DNA of 64,000 bases from contig NC_089437.1 in NCBI RefSeq assembly GCF_026210795.1, positions 5,022,001 through 5,086,000 of the forward strand, in the 5' to 3' direction. The translations under genes and the position numbers were made by a program. Below, piece after piece: positions 1 through 12,100 of this stretch (position 1 is the first letter of the stretch; every line of letters starts with the position of its first letter). The stretch comes from Rhizophagus irregularis. Taxonomy: Eukaryota > Glomeromycota > Glomeromycetes > Glomerales > Glomeraceae. Under the pieces are notes generated by a model. It did no database searches. It was not told the DNA's origin and saw only the letters and a program-made list of their open reading frames with translations.

Positions 1-692
1 TATTTGATTGCGAGAATTGCTTCATTTAATTTGAACTGTTTATCAATATATGCACACGTAATTCCAATATATCCCATTCTACTACGGGCTGTCCATAAGT
101 TAGTAGTTAAAGAGCAATTAATAATATCTGAACCTATTTTATTAACTAAAATGTCTTTGACATTATTGTATCTATTTGTAAGTAACTCAAGTATTCTTTT
201 TTCACTTGGTAGTTGATATAAAGGATCAAGTTCATAAATAAACTCAAGGAATTCTTCATCTTCACGAATACTAAGCGGTTGATAATCTTTTACTAATATG
301 CCAATAAATTTTTGATCAAGTCGTGCTTTTCTTTGTGGATTATCAGAGATTATCTTGCGAAACATAGTGTCAATTTGTGGTTATTGTGTTACTTGTTGCT
401 CTTTCATTTTTCAGTCATGCATTTCTTTAGTAATACCATGCGCGGTATTTAAATGGGCAATATAGTTACTAGTTGAATAATCCTTTGAATTCATTATTTT
501 TCCATATGGCTGTAAACCCTTTTTACCATAAATTTCAACCTGATACTTTACTGTTCGAATATATGGTGATTTTGCAACAAGTTTTTCATAATAATTCCAA
601 ATCCAACTACGCTCTTCTGAACCTCCTTTTTTCCCTTGTTTTTGTAAAGGCTTAGTACTACTTTCACCTTCTGTTTTAAACATTTTTTTCAA
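1..692 (-). pseudogene. hAT-family transposase relic with BED-finger remnant (partial)
   Basis: Translation from 692 gives a lysine-rich start, then SWIWNYYEKL and a TSNYIAHLNTAHGI segment, the usual context of a BED zinc finger (tryptophan-aromatic start, terminal histidine pair). The cysteine pair expected before it is absent: the positions read YGKKGLQPYG. In the same frame after a TGA at 411-413 and a TAA at 381-383 the reading continues with FLEFIYELDPLYQLPS and LTTNLWTARSRMGYIG, which fit the conserved hAT transposase core (LTTDxWTS-like). So it is one gene with at least two in-frame stops, truncated at the window edge. Function when intact: DNA transposition. Inactive as seen. Confidence 0.75.
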
Positions 693-1053
693 CGCGTTAC
701 TTCCTTTTTTGTGTTAGCTTCTCACTCAATTTTTGATTAGTTATTATTGGTGTTTGTTCTTCTTGTTCACTTTCATCTATTTGGATATAGTTTGAAAATT
801 GTGGCAAAGACATTTTTGTCACGAAAAACACGAGAGAAAATGAAAAATCAGAATAAAAATGCTAAAAAAGGAGTGGGAAAAACTTTTATTACATCATTTA
901 ACATATCTGATCAGTTGATCATATCCGCCAGATAATCAGTGAATGTCTGCTGATCTGGTAAAACCTATCCGTTTAACAAATTTCCAATCTGGTTAAATGG
1001 ATATATCTGGTGGGATGGATCAACGGATTGCGGTTCACCAGTTCAGACAACTA
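1..1053 (-). mobile_element. hAT transposon, 5' part, cut by window edge
   Basis: The minus strand carries a BED-finger/hAT transposase relic (1-692) preceded by about 360 bp of subterminal sequence. The outer end at 1053 reads, on the minus strand, TAGTTGTCTGAACTGG. This resembles hAT ends, which start with TA followed by a G-rich stretch, and resembles the ends of several non-autonomous elements in this window. The 900-1050 stretch is rich in short GATC/CTGATC/CCAGAT words, as subterminal transposase-binding repeats often are. The other end lies outside the window, so the 8-bp target duplication (expected next to 1054-1061) cannot be tested. Confidence 0.65.
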
Positions 1054-2465
1054 GTTAAATTGAAATAAAAAACATTTTGCAACGTTTTTATTATTAAAAT
1101 AACTAAAATTGGTGCGAAACAGTTTTTTGGTTTAATTGAAATAAAAACGTTTTGCAACGTTTTTATTTAAAATTATTAAAAACCGTTGCGAAATGGTTTT
1201 TTATTCCTTAAATTGAAATAAAAACCATTGCGAAACAGTTTTTTATTCATTAAATTGAAATAAAAAATATTTCGCAATGTTTTTTATTTAAGATTATTAA
1301 AAAACTGTTGCAAAATGGTTTTTTTATTCATTAACTTGAAATAAAAAATATTTCATGTTTTTATTATTAAATAACTGAAAACTGTTGCGAAACGGTTTTT
1401 TATTCTTTAAATTAAAAATAAAAAATGTTTCGCAATAGTTTTTATTTAAACTATTGTGAAACAGTTTTTTTATTTATTAACTTGAAATAAAAAACGTTTC
1501 GCAATGTTTTTATTATTAAATGACTGAAAACTGTTGTGAAACAGTTTTTTATTCATTAAATAGAAATAAAAAATGTTTTGCAACGTTTTTTAGTTAATAT
1601 TATTAAAAACCGTTGCGAAATGGTTTTTTTATTCATTAACTTGAAATAAAAAACGTTTTGCACCATTTTTATTATTAAATAACTGAAAACTGTTGCGAAA
1701 TGGTTTTTTATTTATTAAATAGAAATAAAAAATGTTTTGCAACATTTTTTATTTAATATTATTAAAAACTGTTGCGAACCAGTTTTTTTATTCATTAACT
1801 TAAAATAAAATACATTTCGCAACGTTTTTTATTATTAAATGACTGAAAACTGTTGCGAAATGGTTTTTTATTCTTTAAATTAAAATAAAAAATATTTTGC
1901 AACGGTTTTTATTTAAACTGTTGTGAAATAGTTTTTATTCATTAAATAGAAATAAAAAACATTTTGCAACGTTTTTTATTTAATATTATTAAAAACTATT
2001 GCAAAACGGTTTTTTTATTTATTAACTTGAAATAAAAAACGTTTCACAACGTTTTTTATTATTAAATGACTGAAAACCGTTGCGAAATGGTTTTTTATAC
2101 TTTAAATTAAAAATAAAAAACATTTCGCAACAGAATTTATTTAAACTATTGCGAAACGGTTTTTTATTCATTAAATAGAAATAAAAAACCATTTTACAAC
2201 ATTTTTTATTATTAAATGACTAAAAACTGTTGCGAAACAGTTTTTATTCATTAAATTAAAATAAAAAAATGTTTCGCAACATTTTTTATTAAACTATTAA
2301 AACCCGTTGTGAAATGGTTTTTTATTCTTTAAATTAAAAATAAAAAACATTTCACAACATTTTTTTATTAAAACGATTAAAAACTGTTGCGAAACAGTTT
2401 TTTTATTCGTTAAATTGAAAATAAAAAATGTTGTGTAACATTTTTTATTTAATATTAATAATTAA
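1054..2465. repeat. Array of short hairpins around CGTTGCGAAACG
   Basis: About 1.4 kb made of alternating palindromic units of the form A-rich, AACGTTKCGMAACGTT, T-rich, spaced by AT-rich linkers containing ATTAAA or TGAAATAAA. Units recur roughly every 35-50 bp and alternate between the CGTTTCGCAACG and CGTTGCGAAACG readings. Many copies differ only by C/T or G/A changes at CpG positions. It is probably the interior of a non-autonomous hAT element whose right end is at 2665. The same motif forms the array at 34960-36070 and occurs once at about 4497-4520. No coding capacity. Confidence 0.8.
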
Positions 2466-2665
2466 CCAATTCGAATTTAGATCAGATCCAGATCAGATCA
2501 AATCAAATCAAATCAAATCTAATTCAGATTCAGATCAGATCAGATCAAATCAAATCTAATTTGGATTCGAATCGGATCAGATTGAATCTGATTTTATTTG
2601 ATCCGAATTTGGATTAGATCAGATTTAACTCAAATCTGGTCTGATCTGATCCGTTCAGAACACTA
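2466..2665. repeat. GATCAGATC-word subterminal region with hAT-like right end
   Basis: A degenerate run of the words GATCAGATC, AAATC and GATTCGAAT, partly self-complementary, follows the hairpin array. It ends CCGTTCAGAACACTA at 2665. Read inward on the minus strand this is TAGTGTTCTGAACGG, like the ends of the other hAT-type elements here. The matching left end was not found; the autonomous element ending at 1053 may have landed inside it, or it lies outside the window. Confidence 0.5.
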
Positions 2666-3138
2666 GTTCGGGTATTAAAACTAAAAAACTGGCGATTCAG
2701 TTCAGTTTAATCTGATTTTTTATAAAAATGCGAAAAATCAAATAGCCGCCCATCTAGTAATCATACAAAGTCAAGTCATATATCATTGGATTTGTTTTGA
2801 CAAGACGTGTTGAATGACGCTAAGATCATATCTCTAGCATCAATAGATAGCTTGATAGTTCCAATTATTAATAAATCATTTAGCGTAAGTTAACATGTGA
2901 TCTATCGATGCTAAAAATATGATCTTACCACCATTTGACGTATCTCGTCAAGATGAATCTAATGATATATGACTTGACTTTGTACGAACACTAGATGGAC
3001 GGCTATTCAATTCTTCGCATTTTATAAAAATTGAATTAAACTGAACTGAACTGCCAGTTTTTCAGTTCAGTTCTTACGGATTTTGGCTCTAATCCGACTG
3101 TCTATAATCTGGACCAAACTGACCCATTCAGAGTTTTA
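2666..3138. mobile_element. Large foldback (inverted-repeat) MITE
   Basis: Two arms of about 190 bp are inverted copies of each other: the left arm begins AACTGGCGATTCAGTTCAG (about 2686) and the right arm ends with the complement of AACTGGCAGTTCAGTTCAG near 3063. Both contain GCCGYCCATCTAGT, AAAGTCAAGTCATATATCAT and TAAGATCATAT. The axis is near 2875. The right end (CATTCAGAGTTTTA, 3138) resembles the hAT ends seen nearby. No ORF. A transcript would form a hairpin of nearly 190 bp. Confidence 0.75.
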
Positions 3139-3150
3139 GTTCCATCTAAT

Positions 3151-3474
3151 TCAGATTGACAGTAGATCACTCTTAAAGTGTCTAAGATCGAATACTACAA
3201 ATTCATGTTGTAGAGTAAAATTATCAATTACTGATACTAGTGACTCAGATTCTTCTGTATACTGGCAGATGATTCTCTTAGTATCAGTTAGACTTCTGTG
3301 ACCTCCATATAAAGAAATGTAGTTGATATTTTTCCAAATAGCCTTAGGAATAGCAAAGAATCTTTGAACAACATAAATACATGAGATGTTCTTATGTCGT
3401 CTGTATATGAAAAATCCAGTAATAAGATCCTGAGTTTTTTTGGGTGTGTCCATCAAATCCTTGAAGATTACCAC
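3151..3474 (-). pseudogene. Packaging-ATPase-like (FtsK/HerA type) relic, C-terminal part
   Basis: The 107-residue reading has RRHKNISCIYVVQRFFAIPK followed by an N-Y-I-S-L-Y segment. This recalls the sensor and strand-order region of FtsK/HerA-like DNA packaging ATPases of large DNA viruses and Maverick-like elements, where a Walker B strand is followed by G-R-H-x-N-I-S and Q-R-x-F-x-I-P-K. The 5' part of the same gene lies at 4711-4975, on the far side of an inserted hAT element. The Walker B acidic pair reads K-D instead of an acidic pair. Such ATPases pump DNA into capsids; here it is a dead, interrupted copy. The family call is from motif memory, hence moderate confidence. Confidence 0.55.
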
Positions 3475-4702
3475 TAGAACTCTGCAACCTGACTCAACAG
3501 ATCAGATAACCTGACAGATTGACCCAAAATATTCAGGTCAGGTCATCAAATTTATAACCTGACACAGGTCAGGTCAGTGCTAGTCATTACCTGACCCAAC
3601 TTGTTGACTTGACATATATTTGGATCAAATAAATTAAAAAACGCCAAAACTAATAGTTCTGGCATTTTTGTATATAAAATCAAAAGAAAAACTGCCAGAA
3701 CTAATGATTCTGACGTTTTTACATGTAAAATTGAAAAAAAATGCCAAAACTAATAGTTTCAGCATTTTTACATGTAAAATCAGAAAGAAAAATGCCAGAA
3801 CTAGAGCACCAAACGGTTTCAGTTTGAACTGAAAACCAATCTGAAACTGACCAAAAATTCGGTTCAGTTCTCAGTTCAGTTTTGAAACCGGAATCGTTCA
3901 GTTTGGTTTTCATTCAGTTTCAGTTCCAACCCGAACCGGAAAAAAACCGCACTGAACCGACCTGTTCAGAGCTTTAACCAGAACTAATGATTTTGGCATT
4001 TTACATGTAAAATTGAAAAAAATGCCAGAACTATCAGTTTCAGCAGTTTTACATGTAAAATCAAAAAGAAAATGCTGGAACTAATGATTCTGGTGTTTTT
4101 ACATGTAAAATTAAAAAAAAACACTAAAACTATCAGTTTCAGAAAAGAAAACTGCTAAAACTAATGATTCTGGCATTTTTATATGTAAAGTCAAAAAGAA
4201 AAATGCCAGAACTAATGATTCTAGCGTTTTTACATGTAAAATTGAAAAAAAATTCCAAAACTATCAGTTTCAGCATTTTTACATGTAAAATCAAAATGAA
4301 AAATGCCAGAACTAATGATTCTGGCATTTTTACATGTAAAATTGAAAAAAAATGCCAGAACTAATGGTTTCAACATTTTTATATATAAAATAAAAGTAAA
4401 ACGCCAGAATCTGATGTTTTTTTAATAAAAATTAAAAAGAAATCATTTTTTTAATTAAAAACGTTGAGCCTGACATTTTTTGTATAATTAATAAAAAAAA
4501 TGTTACAAAACGTTTTTTTTACTTGAAATATTCAGTTTAATAATAAAACTTCAGGTAACTTGAATTACCTGAAGTGACTTGAATACTTTCGGGTTAAATG
4601 GATTAGGTCAGGTCAGACTAATTTACCTGATCCGATCTGACCGTAAAAAAATTTTCAGTTCAGATTAACCAGGTGACCTGACCTGACCCGTGCAGAGCTC
4701 TA
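3475..4702. mobile_element. Non-autonomous hAT element with internal hairpin array, copy 1
   Basis: Ends are TAGAACTCTGCAACC (left) and, on the minus strand, TAGAGCTCTGCACGG (right). The exact 8-bp duplication ATTACCAC flanks it at 3467-3474 and 4703-4710, as expected for hAT. Subterminal regions consist of GGTCAGGTCA/ACCTGA words. The interior (3630-4440) is a tandem series of two-palindrome units: ATGCCAGAACTAATGATTCTG-type hairpins and TTTTACATGTAAAA, about 60 bp per unit. ORFs inside are by-products of the repeats. A second copy in opposite orientation lies at 61213-62366. Confidence 0.9.
3802..3976. mobile_element. Nested 175-bp hAT-type MITE
   Basis: Inserted in the hairpin array of the larger element. 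Left end TAGAGCACCAAACGG, right end (minus strand) TAAAGCTCTGAACAGG. Flanks are GCCAGAAC (3794-3801) and ACCAGAAC (3977-3984), an 8-bp target duplication with one mismatch. The interior is built from CAGTTTCAGTTTGAACTGAA-type self-complementary words. The insertion order is therefore ATPase gene, then the 3475-4702 element, then this one. Confidence 0.8.
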
Positions 4703-4710
4703 ATTACCAC

Positions 4711-4975
4711 AGTAGCCTGGGTAGGGTTGAAGTCCTTGATATTTGGAATCTCACTATAGGTTACTGCAATAAATGGAATTTCCTTCTCTTCAAAAAAATC
4801 ATGTACAACTATCCACTTCAGCTCATCAAGATATATCTGCCAACTAAAAGTATCACATCACATAATACATACTGATTACCATTCTTTTTCACTTTCTTGT
4901 CTCCCATTAGCAAGTTAATAATCATAGTAATTTTACCTAAGTCTGAGCTACCTGCTATAGCGAAATGGAAGGGCC
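4711..4975 (-). pseudogene. Packaging-ATPase-like relic, N-terminal part with Walker A remnant
   Basis: On the minus strand the sequence reads FAIAGSSDLGKITMIINLL, a Walker A loop (G-x4-G-K) in which the residue after G-K is isoleucine instead of threonine/serine. Further on there is Y-V-L-C-D-V, then a frameshift with a stop near 4830, and in another frame LDELKWIVVHDFF, ending just at the hAT insertion (4703). It is continuous with the 3151-3474 part when the inserted element and one target duplication are ignored. The upstream start is not found; conservation fades near 4980. Dead copy by insertion, frameshift and a degenerate P-loop. Confidence 0.55.
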
Positions 4976-6145
4976 ATGTTAGTGCAAACTTGAATTGTTT
5001 TTAAATTCGCATGAAAATTTATTGATTTTTTTTTTAAAATAAAGCCATTTTAAATATATTTGGTCATTTTGATATATAAATAAATATATATATATACAAA
5101 TTTAAACTTAAATATCTTGAAAATCTGGATGAAACATCAAGAATCCAAAGAAAAAGAGAATAGAAATTGTATTGACAGAATGACTTTATTTAATCATAGA
5201 AGTGAATCAACTGGAAAATTTATAAAGTTGATAAAAATATCATGTGATTAAAGATCATATCTTACATGAGGGTGGGGGTAAGCGTTTATATTAAATTGAT
5301 ATTACGTAATATATGTCACAGCCCTAATGGTTTTATAAATTCTTTTTAAACAATATTATACTTTAATAAAATTTATATATAATAATTTTATAAGTAATTA
5401 AATCTATAAAAAATCATAAAATATTGAATTTTGGCATTTATCTTTTATCAGTTTTGTTAAATAACTAAATATTTCAGTTTTATCCAGCATCATTAATTTC
5501 ACAGTATAATTTGGGTACTTTGGTCAAAGTAAATCAATTCTAAATGTTTAGTGAAAGTTATTCAGTAAGACCAAAACTATTTGTAACTTAATTTTCACCA
5601 ATATTTGATGAATACTTGAAGTTATTCATATTTTTGTAACAAAAATTTTAATAAAAGAAAGAAAATAATGTATATAATATATTGTTTATTTTGTTTAATA
5701 GTGTAAATAAATCATTTTTTTCAGATTTACTCGGCTAATTTCACTGATCATATTCTTATTGCAAATGCATGTAAGACACGATAGTGCCGCAGTTAAGAGA
5801 TCACGTTGTGCCAAGTAACTGTTTTATCAGGCTTACGTAATAGATATTTTTTATACAACTTAGTAACTGGCCAATTAGTAAATTACTTTCAGAACATTAT
5901 TTCATTAAAATAAAGCATTTAATAATTTGAAAAGATTATTAATTGACTACAGTTTTAAAATACCTTTATTATTATTGGTATATATATTATAAATATATTT
6001 AAAGTTTTAAAGTTTTACATGTATCTATTAACAATGTTTTTTTTAACAAAAAAATACAAATAGTTGTTAATATTTATAAATGTAATGAATAAATAATTAT
6101 AAAATAATAAATTAAGTATTTATAAAATTTAAAAGTTTAAATATA
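4976..6145. other. Intergenic, 3' side of TAO3; no gene seen
   Basis: Very AT-rich sequence with runs of A and T and a short TA repeat near 5085. A small better-composed stretch at 5725-5819 (after a TTTTTTTCAG) is open for about 30 codons but has no partner exons. I see no RNA gene or repeat copy here. Confidence 0.5.
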
Positions 6146-9100
6146 TTACATTGAAGATGTATGACCATGTGATGAACTTATGGATCCTCGAGTTCTTTGA
6201 ATTAAATTTTCTAGCTGAAAAGAACCATTATTCCCTTCAGAAAGTATCGATTCATTATCATCACATGATCCTGTATCATCATCGTCACTTGAAGAGGCTG
6301 AACTCGTCTGAAAATCTGCAAACTCATCATTTTCTCTTTGTAGCAAATAATTACTATTATATGGTGGTATATTATTATTGGAATTAGAATTTGTTGTAAA
6401 AGGTTCAACATAATTTTTAAATGAGCTATTTGATGGGGATTTTGATAAACTTCTTTGTAATATTGCATCAGCCCTAGATTCATATTCATTCGGACTTGGT
6501 TCAACAAAATCTCCCCCGAAATCTTGTTCGTTAATACTTGGTATCTGGTATGTTGAAGCTAGTGTCATTGCTCTTCCACTTACACTACCGACGCTTCCAC
6601 TGCTACTAACTACATCGTCACCAGGAAGAAAGTATTCATTCAAATCTTGCAATTTGGATGCAATCTCGCGGAATCTATATTCTCTTGTAGGAACTTCTTC
6701 AACATAACTTTGTGTTGTATCTTCGGTAAAGAATTGGTAATCCTGATCTTGTGGTGCTACCTTACACGTATAACATACTGCATGTACATTCTCTCTTGTG
6801 GCTTCCATATCCGTAGTTCTATCAGGTATCGCCCATCCTGAATCATCGGGTTCACCAAAAAGTGTTGCCGTTCCTTCTACATTATTTCTTTTTCGTGTTG
6901 CAATACTCATTCTGAGTATTTGTTTATCTTTTGGTCCTCCAGATATTGATATGGTTTCATCAAGTACTTCCAAAGCGTCTTGAGAATATTGAGTTTGTAA
7001 GAGTCGAAGTAATGGTAATATTAATTCTGATCCAATATTAACAAATTCCTCCCTTTTCGTATTAATATGAGGCAATAACATCTTAATAATGATCATAGTC
7101 TTTAATTTGTAATAAGGTAATCTATTTGATAATAAGCTCATAAGGAATAATAATGTTTCCACTTCATAATCTGGAAAATAGTTATCTTTAATACACAATA
7201 TTATTTGCTTTAAAAAATCATCTTTAGTGCGAAACTTTCCTTTAATGAAAGATATTAATACTCTATTAAGATTTTGCCGATCTTGATGTTCTGCAAATTC
7301 TGACAAATAAGTTGCCCATTGTTTACATTCTTCTCGTATCGATTCGTCCTCTAACGAATGAACAAATCTCGGAAGATTTGCAAGAATAAGGTACAAAAGT
7401 CTTCCGTTACTTGGATCGATTAATTGGTCATCTCTTATAAATAGTAATTTCTTTAGCATTTCAAATGTTTGATGACATGCTGTAGCAGAACGAACTCCTT
7501 TCATTAATAATGGTTGTATTCCATAAAATTGGCCGCGCCATTTATGTTTTGGGAAGAAATTCCATACCAAAGCCTGATTTTCCTCATCTGATAAATCGAA
7601 TTTATCTATAATTTTATCTAATATAGATAAAGTTTCCAAATATTCAGGCTCATTAATTGTTTGAAGACATGCAATAATGGCCCATAGTAACTGAGGAAAT
7701 ATTTCTTTTGTACCAAGTTCAAGCCAATCAACGACATAACTTAATGTGATTAATATTTCCAGTGCGAATCCTTGAAAATCATCTGAATTATCCGATATAG
7801 TGTTTGATAAACGAGCAAGTACATCTGCAAGCATACGTTCGTTAAATACTGGATTCAGAGAGCGGAATATTTGAAATGAACGACAGGCTATATGACGGAC
7901 TGGACAAGAAGTTGCCCATTGTAACGCCATTTCACCCCACATTTGTTTAAGGTCTTCTTTGTTACTTTCACCATAAACAACGATACCGAATATGTTAACA
8001 ACATCTTTAGACAACTTTTCCAAATCTGCAAGACTACTAATTGTTCGATTATGATAAGTTATATCTTCATATTCCCACAATCGTGAACCTTCTTTAGCTT
8101 TTAATTCTGCTATTAAAGAGCGTGCAACTTTAACTACTTCAGGATAAACACATTTACTAAGTATAACGGAATGAATCAGATTCACTAATAACGATCGAGT
8201 TTCCTCACTAATGAGTGGATTAACTGCATCCAATTGTACAAATAAAACGTGGAGTAATCTTGGAAGATGCAACTCGAAATCTGGTTTAGCCTCAATTGCC
8301 ATATCAACCATATATAACATCGCTAACTGTCCTGATGAAAAAATGGGTCGCTTATTATGTTGAGGCATTGCATCCTCAATCTTGGAAAGATACATGCCGC
8401 CTGTCTTTAATTCTTCAATATCAATATCCTTTTTTGGTTCTTTAGGTTGAGGAGTCATGGATTTTGGTGTTATTTCGTTGATTAGAGCATCAATTACAGC
8501 AGAGCATGTAGCAGTACGTCCCAAATAAATGAACACTCTTTTTGCATGCAAAACAAAGATAGGATTTCTTTTTTCCAATCCAACGTCAATTAAATATTTG
8601 ACAATTGCACGAACATTCCGACCATATTCTCCAATGACTAACTGTTGCCAAAGTTTTTCAATTTCCTTGATGAACAAATCTCCGTATTTGACAGTAATGA
8701 AAAATAGATTTGATATCATTACAAAGGTGGTGGTTTGCAATTCACAATCATCGAATAGAAGCAATTCAACATTACGAACCCAAGGTACTAAATAACAAAG
8801 TACATCTTTTTTTATTTTGTCCGGAACAAATTCAAAACGGTTTGTAATCTCTGAAAGCATATAATGAGTTTCCTCATATAAATCTTTAAAACTTTTCGGT
8901 TTTTGATCATTAATTAAATGGTTCCGCTTTTCTTCATCTCTTTTACGGACTTTTTCTGCAAGACGTGCCGATAATTGAATTTGAGTTTGTTTGTAAATTG
9001 AGGATACTTGACTTGATATACCAACTTCAAATTCATCAGAGCAAGTCTCGCCAAAAAATCTTTTCTCTATAATCTTTAATAATCTAAGAGCAGTCTGACG

Positions 9101-12100
9101 AACTTCTAATTCAGCATCCCCAATTTTAAAAAGAGCCAAAGCCATTATTTTGCATGCTCTTTCACAAGGATATTCATTTTCTCTGAAAAAAATTTCCGCC
9201 ACAGCAAAAAAATAACCCTGCGTACTTTTAAGTGTTGGTTTTCCAGAGTAACAATGACGGATTGCAATTTCAAGGAATTGTGGCACGTGAGAATTTGATA
9301 TCAACAAGCCTTCAAGAGCTTTTCTATCCGTTGGAAAGAAAAAAAAACATCATCTTAATTATCTTAATTAAAAAATTAATCTATTTTAACAAATTAAAAT
9401 AAATTACTAACCTTGCAATGGGGTGAAGTTTATCTTGAAGGTTCTCAAAAACTGATTGAATCCATGCAAATACACTATTAGCATCAAGTAAAGGTGATTG
9501 TGACTTCTTTGGTAAATTCTTGTCATTCATAACTAAAGGTCCTTTCTAAACCATAAAGTTAAGTGTTAATAAATTCTACTTAAATAACAAATACTTCAAA
9601 TGTTCCATAAAGGTTACATACACATAATGAGGCCATAGCATTCAAAGCTGCGAACTCTAAAGATTTTCGTTCACCTTCCATTGCGGTAGTCATTGGGCGT
9701 CTATCTTCAGAGTCCTTATATTGATCCATAAACATATTAATCATTTTAGATTCACTCGCTTTATGTTGCGATCCTTTCTTACCATGACCGCACCATTCTT
9801 CAATCATTAAGTAAAGCGAAGCTCTCATTGCAGGAGACATTATTTCGCTATCAACATTCGCCGATGACATCCCATCATATAATTTTTCAACGACTCCGCA
9901 AAAGTACATACGAAGTTTATTCCATTCCCACCAATCCGAAGTAACATCAGGATCTCCAAGGAATGTATAAGTTTCATTAATAAAGTTCATTATCCAATCA
10001 ACAATTGTCCTATCACGTACATATTCTTCTTTAACGAGGAAATGAGCAGTGAGTTGATACACATGAGCTAATTCAGGTCGCAGCTTATCACTTTTTCGAG
10101 CTTTTTTGTGAACGTTTGAGTATTGCTTACTTGTTCTAAGCTTGTAATCATCACATACTTGTCTAAAATATGGTTGCATGTCTTCTAATAACACTTTATA
10201 TACATTTTCGTTAATATTGCCTAGAGAGGTTACCACAGCATTACTAATCTTACTCTCAGAAGCTAAGAAAGGTAAAACCATCTTAAACAAAGTCCTAGCA
10301 GACATTGTACGTTCTGATGATTGTTCAGAACGACTACGTACATAATTATCTGTCATAACTGAACCTGTCATAGTTGAACAGGCTACGAGCAAATAAAATT
10401 TCCACTGTTCAATAATATCATCCGTTGCAGCAACCGGCATTTTTTGATAATGAAACTTTGGCATAGATAAAGTCGTAGTAGGAGTACGTGTTGTCGCATC
10501 TGAAGCATTAGCGATAGAACTCTGCATTTGCAATAATCGAGTACATACATTATTTCGACATAAAGCTACAGTAACAGGAAAATATTTAAAACATATTTTC
10601 ATGAAATTTGGAAAACATCTTGACCATATTCTATATTCATTGGCATCATCACTTTCAATTAATCGTAATAAAATGTCTCTTTTTCCTTCTTGTTGATATT
10701 TTTGAAGCAGAACACTTTCAACAATCGATAAGGAATTTTGTAAATCGGTATTGAAAATAATCAAATCGCCTCCTCCACGTGTAAGAACATGAATTACTCG
10801 ATCGTACGATTGATCATTGTCTTTGGTAGCGGAATAGAATAGTTTTATCGAATCACTGTTAAATAATCCATGTTCATCAAGATTCTTATCGCATATTGTT
10901 CTACCGTCATCATCTACTCCTGAGATACCAGATACTTTACTTTCACCACTCGCAGAAGTATTTCGACGTACACGTTTAGATTGCTTTTTTTCATTTCGTT
11001 CATCAAACTCTCGTTCAAGATCAGCAACGAGATGAAGAATATTGATTGCATACTTTCGTATAAGACACGAAGTGCTGCAAAGGAAAAATAACCCGTTTGC
11101 TTCAGCTTCTTCAATAATAGTCCATATGCTAGGATCTTCTACATCATTAGACACTTTCGGTGACATAGTTGTACGATTTGATACTTCATTTGGATTGTTC
11201 CGTTGTAATTGCATTAGCCAAATGCGAAGCAAATCTAAATATAACCGCAATACACCACTATATTTGGTCCCATTCACTGGATGTTCTCCAGTTAAAATAT
11301 CGGTATATTTATCGTCAATTTTATATACAATGCGGGAGAAAGCCATAACAACTATTGCAGCCCCACACTGATACGCAATTCTTCGCAACGCTAAAGCAGA
11401 TGAGATAGCAAGATCTGGATCGAGATGAACTGTATATTTACATAACATTTCGACCAATTTGTAATTTGCTGTCCTATTTGGCAACAATCGAGGAAGTGAA
11501 TCAACGTAATCCTTTAATAAATTCAAATACGGCTTGTCCTTTAAAGGAACAATTGAGTTATAAGAAGTTATGCTTGCACTTTCACTAACTGAACTAACAG
11601 CACTTACTACAGTGGCTAAAGAAGAAGGAGACCGACTAGCCTGAGGTTTATCATCCAACACAGGAGTAAACCCAAAATACATGTCTAATATTACAGCAAT
11701 TTTATGAGCTATCTCACAAAATTTGTCAAAATGTTCTTTTAAACCAGCACGATTATAAATTTCATCTGGAAGAACTTCGGATGTAAATTTCACTCCAATA
11801 CAATTCTTTGGTGATAATAAATCAGTATTTCCAGGAAAGGTTGGTTTTGATTCAGAAGATTGTATGTTCGACAATAACAACATAAAAGACCGAATTCCAA
11901 TTCGCATCCTATCAGACATTATGTAATCGATTGAAATTTTTGATGATGTTAAAATGTCAGAGTTCATTAACACAAAAATAAGATGCTTCATGCAAAATTC
12001 ATAATGTTTCATTCCAATGAATTGAACAAATTGTACAAATAAATCTAAATTAGTTTCAGAAGGAACAATGCTTCTTCGACCTGGTGGAAAAATAACTTTG

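Noticed and set aside
1054-2465. CRISPR-like array
   Set aside because: Repeats are palindromes with AT-rich linkers of uneven length, not identical repeats with unique spacers, and the genome is eukaryotic.
5725-5819. Open block after TTTTTTTCAG on the + strand, about 30 codons
   Set aside because: It looks exon-like, but no upstream exon or start was found in the AT-rich DNA before it; kept only as a note.
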